From Muribaculaceae bacterium (GTDB taxonomy: Bacteria; Bacteroidota; Bacteroidia; Bacteroidales; Muribaculaceae): a DNA stretch of 8,242 bases. This document shows positions 1 through 6,269 of the stretch, piece after piece. The position numbers and the translations under genes were made by a program. The stretch's first letter is position 1, and each line of letters starts with the position of its first letter. The stretch is from NCBI GenBank assembly GCA_009775535.1, contig VSPW01000081.1, forward strand, positions 1 to 8,242, given 5' to 3'. Under the pieces are notes generated by a model, which was given only the letters and a program-made list of their open reading frames with translations, was not told the DNA's origin and ran no database searches.

Positions 1-754
1 CTTCTGCGCCAAGAGTATTTGCCAGGTCGAAAAGCAACTGGAAATTCTCCTTGCTTCCCACACCATATCCACCTGCTACTATGATAGGTGAATTCTTTAT
101 GTTGACCTTTGACTTCTCAATATGGCGGTCGATAATCTCAACCACAAAATCGGAGTCTGATACGTATTTTTGAGGGTCAAGGTTCACTGTCTCACCCTTG
201 TGGTTGACATCGAAAATTTCCTTTTTCATTACGCCCTCACGCACAGTGGCCATCTGCGGACGGCAGTCTGGGTTTACGATGGTCGCAACGATATTGCCAC
301 CAAAAGCAGGACGTATCTGATATAGAAGGTCTGAATATTCCTTTCCGGTCTTTGGATCTTTATGATCGCCGATTTCAAGCGAAGTGCAGTCGGCTGTAAG
401 TCCACTATGCAGGCTGGATGAAACGCGCGGGCCAAGGTCTCGGCCTATACATGTCGCGCCCATAAGGGCAATCTGTGGCTTGATTTCCTTGAATAGGTTG
501 ATCAATATGGCTGCATGAGGATTTGATGTATAAGGATACAAGCGCTTATCTTCCACCTTATATACGGTATCTACACCATATGGAAAAAGTTGGGCCTCAA
601 CACCGTCAAGCTTGTCGCCAATTACAATTGCTTCAAGTTTAACACCGAGTTTTGTGGCGAGCACGCGGCCTTTGGTGAGTAGTTCAAGGCTTACGTCAGC
701 AACTTTGCCGTCCTCGAATTCGCAATATACAATGAGGTTGTTTTGTTCTGCCAT
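1..754 (-). CDS. etfA: Electron transfer flavoprotein subunit alpha (partial, C-terminus beyond left edge)
   Basis: The reading frame runs from an ATG at 754 leftward off the window, giving 251 residues with no stop. ETF alpha subunits are usually about 320-340 residues, so roughly the last 80, holding most of the FAD-binding domain, are missing. The N-terminal part starts MAEQNNLIVYCEFEDGKV and carries the alpha-subunit stretch GRDLGPRVSSSLHSGLTADC (about residues 104-123) and RPAFGGNIVATIV (about 148-160). Near the edge, IIVAGGYGVGSKENF (about 224-238) is the typical entry to the C-terminal FAD domain. The protein pairs with EtfB in the cytoplasm to carry electrons from acyl-CoA dehydrogenases or related enzymes. 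It follows etfB on the same strand after 66 bases, so the two are probably cotranscribed. No Shine-Dalgarno sequence is visible. Truncation is only a window effect. The family call is firm; the electron partner is not visible. Confidence 0.95.
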   Translation of the reverse strand, partial: MAEQNNLIVYCEFEDGKVADVSLELLTKGRVLATKLGVKLEAIVIGDKLDGVEAQLFPYGVDTVYKVEDKRLYPYTSNPHAAILINLFKEIKPQIALMGATCIGRDLGPRVSSSLHSGLTADCTSLEIGDHKDPKTGKEYSDLLYQIRPAFGGNIVATIVNPDCRPQMATVREGVMKKEIFDVNHKGETVNLDPQKYVSDSDFVVEIIDRHIEKSKVNIKNSPIIVAGGYGVGSKENFQLLFDLANTLGAE

Positions 755-820
755 GATTTGTTTGGTATAAACGTTCTATCAGACATCTGAGAATATCATC
801 CCATCTGCCTAAAATGGATA

Positions 821-1693
821 TTAGCCAATTGTGTGGTTGGCGATTAGTGCTTTGATTAGCTCTTCGATATGCTGGTCGTTATCTTCCAGACACAGGCTTT
901 CCTTAGCAGTAAAGACCACATTCTCAATTGCCTTTACCTTTGTCGGAGAACCGGGGAGGCCTATCTGTTCCGGGTCGGCATCCACATATGCAGCACTCCA
1001 TTCCTGAAGATTCAGATAGGGACGTGCGTCCACTATAGCCTGCATGTCGGCAGACAGTTTTTCCTTTTCAGAAGGGGATACCGCGCGCTTGTATTTCATT
1101 ACGCGCATTGCATTTCGCGGACGGCATTCAGCGGCAGAGCCGTTTACGGTCACAACACATGGAAGTGGAGCTTTTACAGTCTCTACGCCATGCTCAAGAC
1201 GGCGTTTTACAGTTACGAACCCATTTTTTAGGTCAAGGATTTCTTCTGCATATGTGACTTGTGGTATTCCAAGCTTTTCTGCAATCTGCGGCCCAACCTG
1301 TGCCGTATCACCATCGATTGCCTGACGGCCACCTAAAATGATATCATAGTTGCCGATTTTTTTGATTGCCTGTGCTAGAGAATAGGATGTAGCCAGTGTA
1401 TCTGCTCCACCAAGGACGCGGTCTGTAAGCACGATCCCCGTGTCAGCACCGCGGTATATAGCCTCACGGATTATTTCAGAAGCACGAGGAAGTCCCATAG
1501 TGAGCAACGTTACAGTTGAGCCAGGATTGGCATCCTTGATGCGGAGTGCCTGCTCAAGAGCGTTAAGGTCTTCTGGATTGAAGATTGCAGGCAATGCGGC
1601 ACGGTTGATTGTGCCGTCAGCCTTCATGGCATCTTTGCCAACATTGCGGGTGTCAGGCACCTGCTTTGCGAGCACAATGATGTTAAGACTCAT
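821..1693 (-). CDS. etfB: Electron transfer flavoprotein subunit beta (EtfB/FixA family)
   Basis: A complete 290-residue protein that is soluble, with no signal peptide. The N-terminus MSLNIIVLAKQVPDT is the usual start of an ETF beta nucleotide-binding fold. Residues 121-134 read GGRQAIDGDTAQVG, the family's nucleotide-binding motif, and VKRRLEHGVETVKAPLPCVV (162-181) falls where the ETF-beta signature is expected. The length is slightly above the 250-265 of classical mitochondrial-type beta subunits. The DGDTAQVGPQIAEKLGIPQ wording resembles FixA-like and electron-bifurcating ETFs more than the human type; that comparison is from memory of the family and is an inference. With EtfA it would form the cytoplasmic heterodimer that moves electrons between flavoprotein dehydrogenases and a quinone or ferredoxin-linked acceptor. 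It is the first gene of the etfB-etfA unit and has a good promoter about 80 bases upstream. Confidence 0.96.
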   Translation of the reverse strand: MSLNIIVLAKQVPDTRNVGKDAMKADGTINRAALPAIFNPEDLNALEQALRIKDANPGSTVTLLTMGLPRASEIIREAIYRGADTGIVLTDRVLGGADTLATSYSLAQAIKKIGNYDIILGGRQAIDGDTAQVGPQIAEKLGIPQVTYAEEILDLKNGFVTVKRRLEHGVETVKAPLPCVVTVNGSAAECRPRNAMRVMKYKRAVSPSEKEKLSADMQAIVDARPYLNLQEWSAAYVDADPEQIGLPGSPTKVKAIENVVFTAKESLCLEDNDQHIEELIKALIANHTIG

Positions 1694-1773
1694 GATAATT
1701 TTGTTTATTATTTGGATGTTATTTACTATTCAAATACAATATATGATCCGCAAGAAATCATAATATGCGCCTA

Positions 1774-1805
1774 CAAAGTTAATAACTTAAGTCTGTCAAA
1801 CCAAA
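1774..1805 (-). promoter_or_regulatory. Predicted sigma-AB promoter of etfB-etfA
   Basis: On the minus strand a -7 box TAACTTTG lies at 1781-1774 and a -33 box TTTG at 1805-1802, separated by 20 bases. Both fit the Bacteroidota consensus TTTG / TAnnTTTG. The start of transcription would fall near 1767-1769, leaving a leader of about 75 bases before the etfB ATG at 1693. This is sequence matching only; no start site is proven. Confidence 0.7.
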
Positions 1806-1926
1806 AATCTGCACTTTTTTTGTTTATCTGTGAAACAACAATCCTATATTTTAAGAAATTTAGCTTAATGTTTTTCACAAATAGGATGGCTTTAACAATA
1901 AAAATCTGTCAACTTGGCGTCATTTT

Positions 1927-1944
1927 GCTTAAATTAGTTTAAGC
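1927..1944. promoter_or_regulatory. Perfect inverted repeat upstream of the htrA/degP promoter
   Basis: GCTTAAA (1927-1933), a TTAG loop, then TTTAAGC (1938-1944) form an exact 7+4+7 dyad. Its centre is about 50 bases upstream of the -7 box at 1982, a position suited to an activator or operator site. A related half, AGCTTAA, sits at 1862-1868. Low GC makes it a poor terminator, and no T tract follows. A regulatory role is inferred. Confidence 0.35.
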
Positions 1945-1981
1945 CCGATTGTTAATGGATACGGCAATCCCGACAATCAAT

Positions 1982-1989
1982 TATATTTG
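1982..1989 (+). promoter_or_regulatory. Predicted -7 box of the htrA/degP gene
   Basis: TATATTTG matches the Bacteroidota -7 consensus TAnnTTTG and lies 44 bases before the protease ATG, which would give a leader of roughly 35-40 bases. No TTTG is present 17-21 bases upstream; the nearest TTG is at 1949-1951, too far away. The promoter may therefore need an activator, or use another sigma factor. Confidence 0.5.
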
Positions 1990-2033
1990 CTGTTGAATTA
2001 ATGAATAAACCAACCAAATAATAGATTAATTAT

Positions 2034-3551
2034 ATGAAGACATTCATCAAATCGGCAGTATTGGCGACCTGTCTGGCTGTGGTATTGATAATCACCACCG
2101 GGGCCACACAAAATTCAAGTAAAGGCGAAAGCGCCGGACAAGCGCCGGAAATAGGAATGGATGCACTTTCTGCTCTACAAGAGTGCTTCACTACAGTTGC
2201 GGAAAATACAGTAAATGGTGTCGTTTCTGTAAAAAGTTATGCCGCTCCGAGGCAATCGTATGGTTATGGCAACGGAGGATACGGGGATTTCTTTAGCGAC
2301 CCATTCTTTGAATACTTTTTCGGGAACCCCGGCGGCAGACGCCATCAGCCAAGAGCCCAATCGGCAGAGCCAGAAGAGAGGCAGATAGGGCTTGGCTCGG
2401 GTGTGATTATCAGCTCTGACGGGTATATAGTTACGAACAACCATGTGATAGCAGATGCAGACCGTCTGGAAGTGACCCTAAATGACAACCGTAACTTTCC
2501 GGCTAAAGTCATCGGGGCAGACGCATCAACAGACCTTGCGCTGATAAAAATCGAGGCATCCGGCCTACATCTTATTCCGATGGGCGATTCGGATAACCTG
2601 CGGGTAGGGGAATGGGTACTAGCTGTAGGCAACCCGTTCGGCTTTACGTCAACTGTGACCCAAGGTATCGTGAGCGCCAAGGCCCGTAACATTTCTTCGA
2701 TGACCCAGTCGGCCCCCACAGGGAATATCGAGAGCTATATCCAGACTGATGCTGCTGTCAACAGGGGCAATTCAGGAGGCGCACTAGTCAACCTCAAAGG
2801 TGAATTGGTGGGCATTAATGCTGCAATATATTCCCAAACGGGCACATATGCAGGTTGCTCATTTGCAATCCCGACATCCATCGTAAATAAAGTAATAAAA
2901 GACCTGAAGGAGTATGGAGCGGTGCAACGTGCTATGTTAGGCATACGCTTTTCGGAACTTACACCAGAGCTGATAAAGAAAGAGGGTATAGAAGGCGTCA
3001 ATGCGGGCATATACGTTGGGAATATCGAAGACAACAGCGCGGCATCAGAAAGTGACCTGAAAATAGGGGATGTCATTATCGCCTTAAATTCGGCGTCAAC
3101 CACAAATACGGCGCAACTACAGGAAGCCATAGCCCAATACAGGCCCGGCGACCGTGTTGTAATAACATATGTACGAGACGGCAAAAGATACACTACTATG
3201 GTGACCTTGCGCAATGTCAAAGGCAACACCTCTGTTACGCGTCAAGAATCATTCGACGACCTTGGATGCAGCTTCTCCACCCCGTCAGATGACACACTGA
3301 AAAAGATTGGCGTAAAAGCAGGTGTGCAAGTGACCGACATACGCGAAGGCGGTAAGATGAAACGAGCCGGTGTAAAAAACGGCTTCGTGATCACGGACAT
3401 AAATAATGTTATAATACGAAATGCAAAAGAAGTGGAGAAATTATATAAATCAATCGTTTCAAATGACGAATACGACCATGTAATGTTTGTTACGGGCATA
3501 TATCCGTCAAGCATGAAAAAGACATATTACGCTATTGACCTGGCCGATTAG
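2034..3551 (+). CDS. degP: Periplasmic HtrA/DegP-family serine endoprotease with two PDZ domains
   Basis: A complete 505-residue protein, in the usual size range of DegP-like proteases. Residues 1-26 form a Sec signal peptide (Lys at 2 and 6, hydrophobic core 8-20), so it should act in the periplasm. After a Gly/Tyr/Phe-rich segment (about 74-101, matching the flexible LA-loop region) comes a trypsin-like domain (about 115-290). Its visible catalytic triad is His137 in TNNHVI, Asp167 in STDLALI and Ser247 in GNSGGAL. PDZ1 spans about 297-395 and PDZ2, more divergent, about 405-500. Family members degrade or refold misfolded envelope proteins under stress. It is transcribed alone: etfB is divergent, rprY convergent, and a strong hairpin follows 20 bases after the stop. 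The ATG at 2034 gives a good signal peptide; no Shine-Dalgarno is seen. All key residues are intact. Assignment to DegP rather than DegQ or DegS cannot be made from sequence alone, though two PDZ domains and a cleavable signal argue against DegS. Confidence 0.96.
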   Translation: MKTFIKSAVLATCLAVVLIITTGATQNSSKGESAGQAPEIGMDALSALQECFTTVAENTVNGVVSVKSYAAPRQSYGYGNGGYGDFFSDPFFEYFFGNPGGRRHQPRAQSAEPEERQIGLGSGVIISSDGYIVTNNHVIADADRLEVTLNDNRNFPAKVIGADASTDLALIKIEASGLHLIPMGDSDNLRVGEWVLAVGNPFGFTSTVTQGIVSAKARNISSMTQSAPTGNIESYIQTDAAVNRGNSGGALVNLKGELVGINAAIYSQTGTYAGCSFAIPTSIVNKVIKDLKEYGAVQRAMLGIRFSELTPELIKKEGIEGVNAGIYVGNIEDNSAASESDLKIGDVIIALNSASTTNTAQLQEAIAQYRPGDRVVITYVRDGKRYTTMVTLRNVKGNTSVTRQESFDDLGCSFSTPSDDTLKKIGVKAGVQVTDIREGGKMKRAGVKNGFVITDINNVIIRNAKEVEKLYKSIVSNDEYDHVMFVTGIYPSSMKKTYYAIDLAD

Positions 3552-3571
3552 AGTAATAAGCATAATATATG

Positions 3572-3608
3572 AATATAGGCCGCGCCAAATTTTGGCGCGG
3601 CCTATATT
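3572..3608. terminator. Bidirectional hairpin terminator between convergent degP and rprY
   Basis: A perfect inverted repeat with 18-base arms: AATATAGGCCGCGCCAAA (3572-3589), one central T, then its exact complement at 3591-3608. Read as RNA it gives a 15-bp stem with a GC-rich core (GGCCGCGCC) and a 7-base loop. The outer AT pairs supply a short U-rich 3' side on both strands. It lies 20 bases past the degP stop and 23 bases past the rprY stop, so it can serve both genes. There is no long pure T run. Confidence 0.88.
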
Positions 3609-3631
3609 GTTATCGGTTATATCTGTCTGGA

Positions 3632-4339
3632 CTATTTGTTTGTCTCCACTTCCGGCGCAATCAGTTTGTAGCCTTTTCCATGGATATTGATGATTTCAAT
3701 TGACGGATCGTCCTTAAGATGTTTTCTCAATTTGGTGATATACACATCCATTGAACGGGCATTGAAGTAGTTGTCATCAATCCATATAGCCTTAAGTGCA
3801 AAATTGCGTTCAAGGATTTCATTGACATGTGCACACAACAGGCTTAACAGTTCCGACTCCTTTGTGGTCAGCTTTGTGACCTTGTCATCAATCATAAGCA
3901 CCTGTTTCTGTGTGTCGAAGGTAAACTTGCCGATCTTATACATCGTGATTTCCTTGCCTTTTTTGCCTTTCACACGGCGGAGTATGGCCTCAATGCGGAA
4001 TACAAGTTCCTCCATAGAGAAGGGCTTTGTTATATAGTCGTCCGCTCCAATCTTAAATCCTTCAAGAATGTCCTCTTTAAGGGATTTTGCAGTAAGGAAA
4101 ATTATGGGTGTTTCTGAATTCACAGTACGGATCTCCTGGGCAAGTGCAAAGCCGTCTTTTTTAGGCATCATCACATCAAGCACACAAATATCGTACTTGC
4201 CCTTAAGGAAAGCCTTATATCCACTGTCGCCATCTGCAAACAGGTCTGCATTGAAACCTTTTGCCTGGAGATATTCGCGAAGCAGCATGCCCAGATTCTC
4301 ATCGTCTTCGCATAGAAGTATTCGAGTACGTTCTTCCAT
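3632..4339 (-). CDS. rprY: OmpR/PhoB-type response regulator, RprY-like
   Basis: A complete 235-residue protein, normal for this family. The receiver domain (about 5-120) has the acidic pair Asp12-Asp13 in LLCEDDE, the phospho-acceptor Asp55 in CVLDVMMP, Thr83 in FLTAK and Lys105 in ITKPF. A winged-helix DNA-binding domain follows (about 137-230), with the closing wing motif INIHGKGYKLI. From memory, the sequence closely resembles RprY of Bacteroides fragilis, including the winged-helix stretch FNARSMDVYITKLRKHLKDD (192-211). It should be phosphorylated by the kinase encoded just upstream and then bind promoter DNA. The gene starts 6 bases after the rprX stop, so translation of the pair is probably coupled. 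RprY homologues are tied in the literature to envelope and oxidative stress responses and to altered tetracycline response, but the targets here are unknown. The ATG at 4339 is the natural start. Confidence 0.95.
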   Translation of the reverse strand: MEERTRILLCEDDENLGMLLREYLQAKGFNADLFADGDSGYKAFLKGKYDICVLDVMMPKKDGFALAQEIRTVNSETPIIFLTAKSLKEDILEGFKIGADDYITKPFSMEELVFRIEAILRRVKGKKGKEITMYKIGKFTFDTQKQVLMIDDKVTKLTTKESELLSLLCAHVNEILERNFALKAIWIDDNYFNARSMDVYITKLRKHLKDDPSIEIINIHGKGYKLIAPEVETNK

Positions 4340-4345
4340 AATCGT

Positions 4346-5875
4346 TTAATTTTTTGTTAAGGGTATTGTTATTATAAATTTTGTTCCTACGTTTATCTCG
4401 CTTTCCACGGTAATATCACCGCCGAGTTCGCCTATCATTTTTTTTACATATGCTAGTCCCAATCCGAAACCTTTCACATCATGCCTGTTTCCTGTAGATA
4501 CCCGGTAGAATTTCTCAAAAATCTTTTTCAAGTCTTCTTTTTTTATGCCTATGCCATTGTCTTCTACCGTAATCTGCAACTTGTTGTTAGGAATATCTTG
4601 TGATGTCACAGTCAAAGATAACGGCTCGTCTTCCCGCCTATATTTAACCGCATTGTCCAGCAGGTTGAAAATTACATTCGTGAAATGCATTTCATCTACA
4701 TTCACTATAGAGTCCATCGCATCGAGGTTGGCAGAAATTTTACCGCCATATTTTTCAACTTTCAGCTTAAATGTGTTGACTATATTTGATATGGCGGCAT
4801 TGGCATCTACATCTTGCAGGCGCAAAGTGGCACGCTGCCTATCGAACATTGACATCTGCAGTACCTTTTCAACCTGAAACCTCAGCCGCTTTGTCTCATC
4901 GTTTATTACAGTGGATATCTGCTGGAGCATCACCGGAGACTTCCTTACCGCTCCGTCATTAAGCATCTGCGCAGCAAGCGATATAGATGATATGGGGGTC
5001 TTGAATTCGTGGGTCATGTTGTTGATGAAATCATTCTTCATCTCTGTAAGCCTTTTTTGCCTGAACGCCACAATAATGGTGAATGCAAATATTATCAGCA
5101 ATATGATAGTAAATGCGAATGCAGGGAGCATGAATGAAATGGACTGGTAGATATAGCCCTTTTTTGTAGGGAACACTACTTTTAGGTAGCAATGTCCTAC
5201 ACCAGGATCTCCAGGGAACAGCACCTGGGTAAACAGGTTCTCATTGTCTCCGACTGACGTACGGAATCCATGTGAACGGTATATCGGCGATCCGGCACTA
5301 TTGACCACCTCATATTCAAACGGCACTTTAAGTCCCATCGTATCAAGTGCCTGCCTAAGGTAATCACGGACTACAGCGGAATCTGCACGTTCGATAAACG
5401 GCCTGCGGCTAGATTGGCTTATTATATTGATAATCACATCATCAATAAGCCCTTTTTGATGGAGATATCTGCGATGCCATGCCTGTTGAGCAGATTGATA
5501 GTGGCTGGATATCGCATTATTGCCATTACGCAGACGGTTGATGTCTGTTGCGTCTCCGGTAATGGTAAGATTCGCTTTTAGTCCGCCTGTTGTTGTGAAT
5601 ATATACCTTATGCCTCCTTGTGGCGATGCCTCACCCAGATATTGGGCATATAAAGAAGAGGATTCTATGTGGTCGACACCCTCTTCCAAAAAGAAACGGG
5701 CTTCATCCTGCTCAAGCCTGGAACTTACCATATAGAGGCTTCTTTTAACCCCGTCAGCGAACTGTTCGTACCGCATCCTGACCATGTTTTTCATATACAT
5801 AATCTCAACATAAAGCAAGCCCATGAAGGTGAGTGCCATAAGGATTGTCAGTATCCAGATTGTAGATTTTTTCAT
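4346..5875 (-). CDS. rprX: Membrane sensor histidine kinase, RprX-like
   Basis: A complete 509-residue protein. A first membrane helix (about 5-27), a periplasmic region of roughly 215 residues and a second helix (about 245-271) place the sensor part outside the inner membrane. The dimerisation domain begins only a few residues after helix two, so there is no evident HAMP domain. The phospho-acceptor is His289 in THEFKTP. The ATP-binding domain shows the N box (NVIFNLLDNAVKY, 400-412), G1 (EDNGIGI, 438-444), F box (IFEKFYR, 452-458) and G2 (GFGLGL, 469-474). All catalytic parts are intact. It is the first gene of the rprX-rprY operon and has its own promoter about 130 bases upstream. The periplasmic region, including RRPFIERADSAVVRDYLRQA (157-176), has no domain I can name, so the signal is unknown. 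The RprX name rests on its partner and overall architecture. Confidence 0.93.
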   Translation of the reverse strand: MKKSTIWILTILMALTFMGLLYVEIMYMKNMVRMRYEQFADGVKRSLYMVSSRLEQDEARFFLEEGVDHIESSSLYAQYLGEASPQGGIRYIFTTTGGLKANLTITGDATDINRLRNGNNAISSHYQSAQQAWHRRYLHQKGLIDDVIINIISQSSRRPFIERADSAVVRDYLRQALDTMGLKVPFEYEVVNSAGSPIYRSHGFRTSVGDNENLFTQVLFPGDPGVGHCYLKVVFPTKKGYIYQSISFMLPAFAFTIILLIIFAFTIIVAFRQKRLTEMKNDFINNMTHEFKTPISSISLAAQMLNDGAVRKSPVMLQQISTVINDETKRLRFQVEKVLQMSMFDRQRATLRLQDVDANAAISNIVNTFKLKVEKYGGKISANLDAMDSIVNVDEMHFTNVIFNLLDNAVKYRREDEPLSLTVTSQDIPNNKLQITVEDNGIGIKKEDLKKIFEKFYRVSTGNRHDVKGFGLGLAYVKKMIGELGGDITVESEINVGTKFIITIPLTKN

Positions 5876-5910
5876 TTCAGTATATAAAAAATAGTTGTCA
5901 TTGACAGCCC

Positions 5911-5955
5911 GGTTAAAATTAACCTTTATTACGTTAACAAACCAGCTGGTTAAAA
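5911..5955. promoter_or_regulatory. Candidate operator cluster in the rprX leader
   Basis: GGTTAA-AA-TTAACC (5911-5924) is an inverted repeat; the palindrome GTTAAC follows at 5933-5938 and AACCAGCTGGTT, an exact 12-bp palindrome, at 5940-5951. GGTTAAAA occurs as a direct repeat at 5911-5918 and 5948-5955. All lie downstream of the predicted rprX start site, where a bound protein could block transcription. RprY itself is one candidate binder; this is inferred only. Confidence 0.4.
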
Positions 5956-6003
5956 GTTTGTGAAACGTAGATGGACCGAAGTGTTTATTTTAACATTACG
6001 GCT

Positions 6004-6034
6004 CAAAATTAACATAAAAGTGTGAAATCCCAAA
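6004..6034 (-). promoter_or_regulatory. Predicted sigma-AB promoter of rprX-rprY
   Basis: On the minus strand the -7 box TAATTTTG is at 6011-6004 and a -33 TTTG at 6034-6031, with 19 bases between. Both match the Bacteroidota consensus. The start site would be near 5998, giving an rprX leader of about 120 bases that includes the palindrome cluster at 5911-5955. Confidence 0.65.
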
Positions 6035-6080
6035 ATTGAAACAATACCATTATGCATATAAATGAATTTTTATCTATTTT

Positions 6081-6092
6081 TTGCATATGCAA
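6081..6092. promoter_or_regulatory. Perfect 12-bp palindrome TTGCATATGCAA
   Basis: An exact self-complementary 12-mer after a run of T. A second palindrome, TATGCATA, is at 6051-6058. It lies upstream of both divergent promoters. A protein-binding site is possible, but AT-rich palindromes of this length can arise by chance. Confidence 0.25.
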
Positions 6093-6159
6093 TTCCATCA
6101 ACTAGTTAAATGTATCAAAGCAATATATGGGCTGCAATAGTTGTTACACTAAATTTTTG

Positions 6160-6167
6160 TAACTTTG
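6160..6167 (+). promoter_or_regulatory. Possible upstream promoter (-7 box) of the T9SS cargo gene
   Basis: TAACTTTG matches the -7 consensus exactly. The only upstream partner is TTG at 6141-6143, 16 bases away, so the -33 match is partial. If used, it would give a leader of about 95 bases that runs through the dyad at 6193-6217. Confidence 0.4.
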
Positions 6168-6192
6168 GCTCTGCTTTAGATACTCCCGCTCG

Positions 6193-6217
6193 GCAAAAAC
6201 AAATAAATTTGTTTTGC
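6193..6217. promoter_or_regulatory. Imperfect dyad overlapping the -33 box of the T9SS cargo gene
   Basis: Left arm GCAAAAACAAAT (6193-6204) and right arm ATTTGTTTTGC (6207-6217) are complementary apart from one extra A, around a 2-base centre. The right arm contains the -33 TTTG (6208-6211) of the adjacent promoter. CTCGGC is present as a direct repeat at 6189-6194 and 6219-6224, exactly 30 bases apart, framing the dyad. The layout fits an operator for a dimeric regulator; binding is not shown. Confidence 0.4.
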
Positions 6218-6239
6218 TCTCGGCTTATCCGTATCTTTG
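6208..6239 (+). promoter_or_regulatory. Predicted main sigma-AB promoter of the T9SS cargo gene and transglycosylase
   Basis: TTTG (6208-6211), 20 bases, then TATCTTTG (6232-6239): a full match to the Bacteroidota consensus. The start site would fall near 6245, giving a short leader of about 25 bases before the ATG at 6270. The transglycosylase gene lies 9 bases beyond the first stop and should share this transcript. Confidence 0.75.
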
Positions 6240-6269
6240 CATATCAACACAGCTTATAATACATAGTCA

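Larger units (their letters stand above)
1694..2033. other. Divergent intergenic region between etfB and the HtrA protease gene
   Basis: These 340 bases are AT-rich and carry no convincing gene. They hold the minus-strand etfB promoter (1774-1805), a perfect 7-bp inverted repeat (1927-1944), and a plus-strand -7 box (1982-1989) for the protease gene. Three GATTG/CAATC words occur at 1947-1951, 1965-1969 and 1974-1978. A 76-codon open frame at 1712-1942 lacks protein-like composition or a recognisable domain and was not called. Confidence 0.75.
5876..6269. other. Divergent regulatory region between rprX and the T9SS cargo gene
   Basis: These 394 AT-rich bases contain no believable gene. They hold a minus-strand promoter for rprX (6004-6034), two plus-strand -7 boxes (6160-6167 and 6232-6239), seven TTAAC/GTTAA words within 5911-6013, perfect 12-bp palindromes at 5940-5951 and 6081-6092, and an imperfect AT-rich dyad at 6193-6217. 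The density of signals suggests regulated transcription in both directions. Confidence 0.75.

Noticed and set aside
869..1325. Plus-strand open frames of 93-120 codons opposite etfB
   Set aside because: They are antisense shadows of a well-supported ETF beta gene, with no recognisable protein features.
1712..1942. A 76-codon plus-strand open frame in the etfB/degP intergenic region
   Set aside because: It overlaps the etfB promoter and the dyad, has AT-driven Ile/Leu/Phe-rich composition, and shows no domain or ribosome-binding signal; chance is the best explanation.
2345..3229. Minus-strand open frames of 124 and 164 codons opposite degP
   Set aside because: The protease on the plus strand is intact with a full catalytic triad; the antisense frames have unnatural composition.
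6193..6217. Reading the AT-rich dyad as a rho-independent terminator
   Set aside because: The stem is nearly all A-T, no T tract follows, and it overlaps a -33 box; an operator or promoter element fits better.
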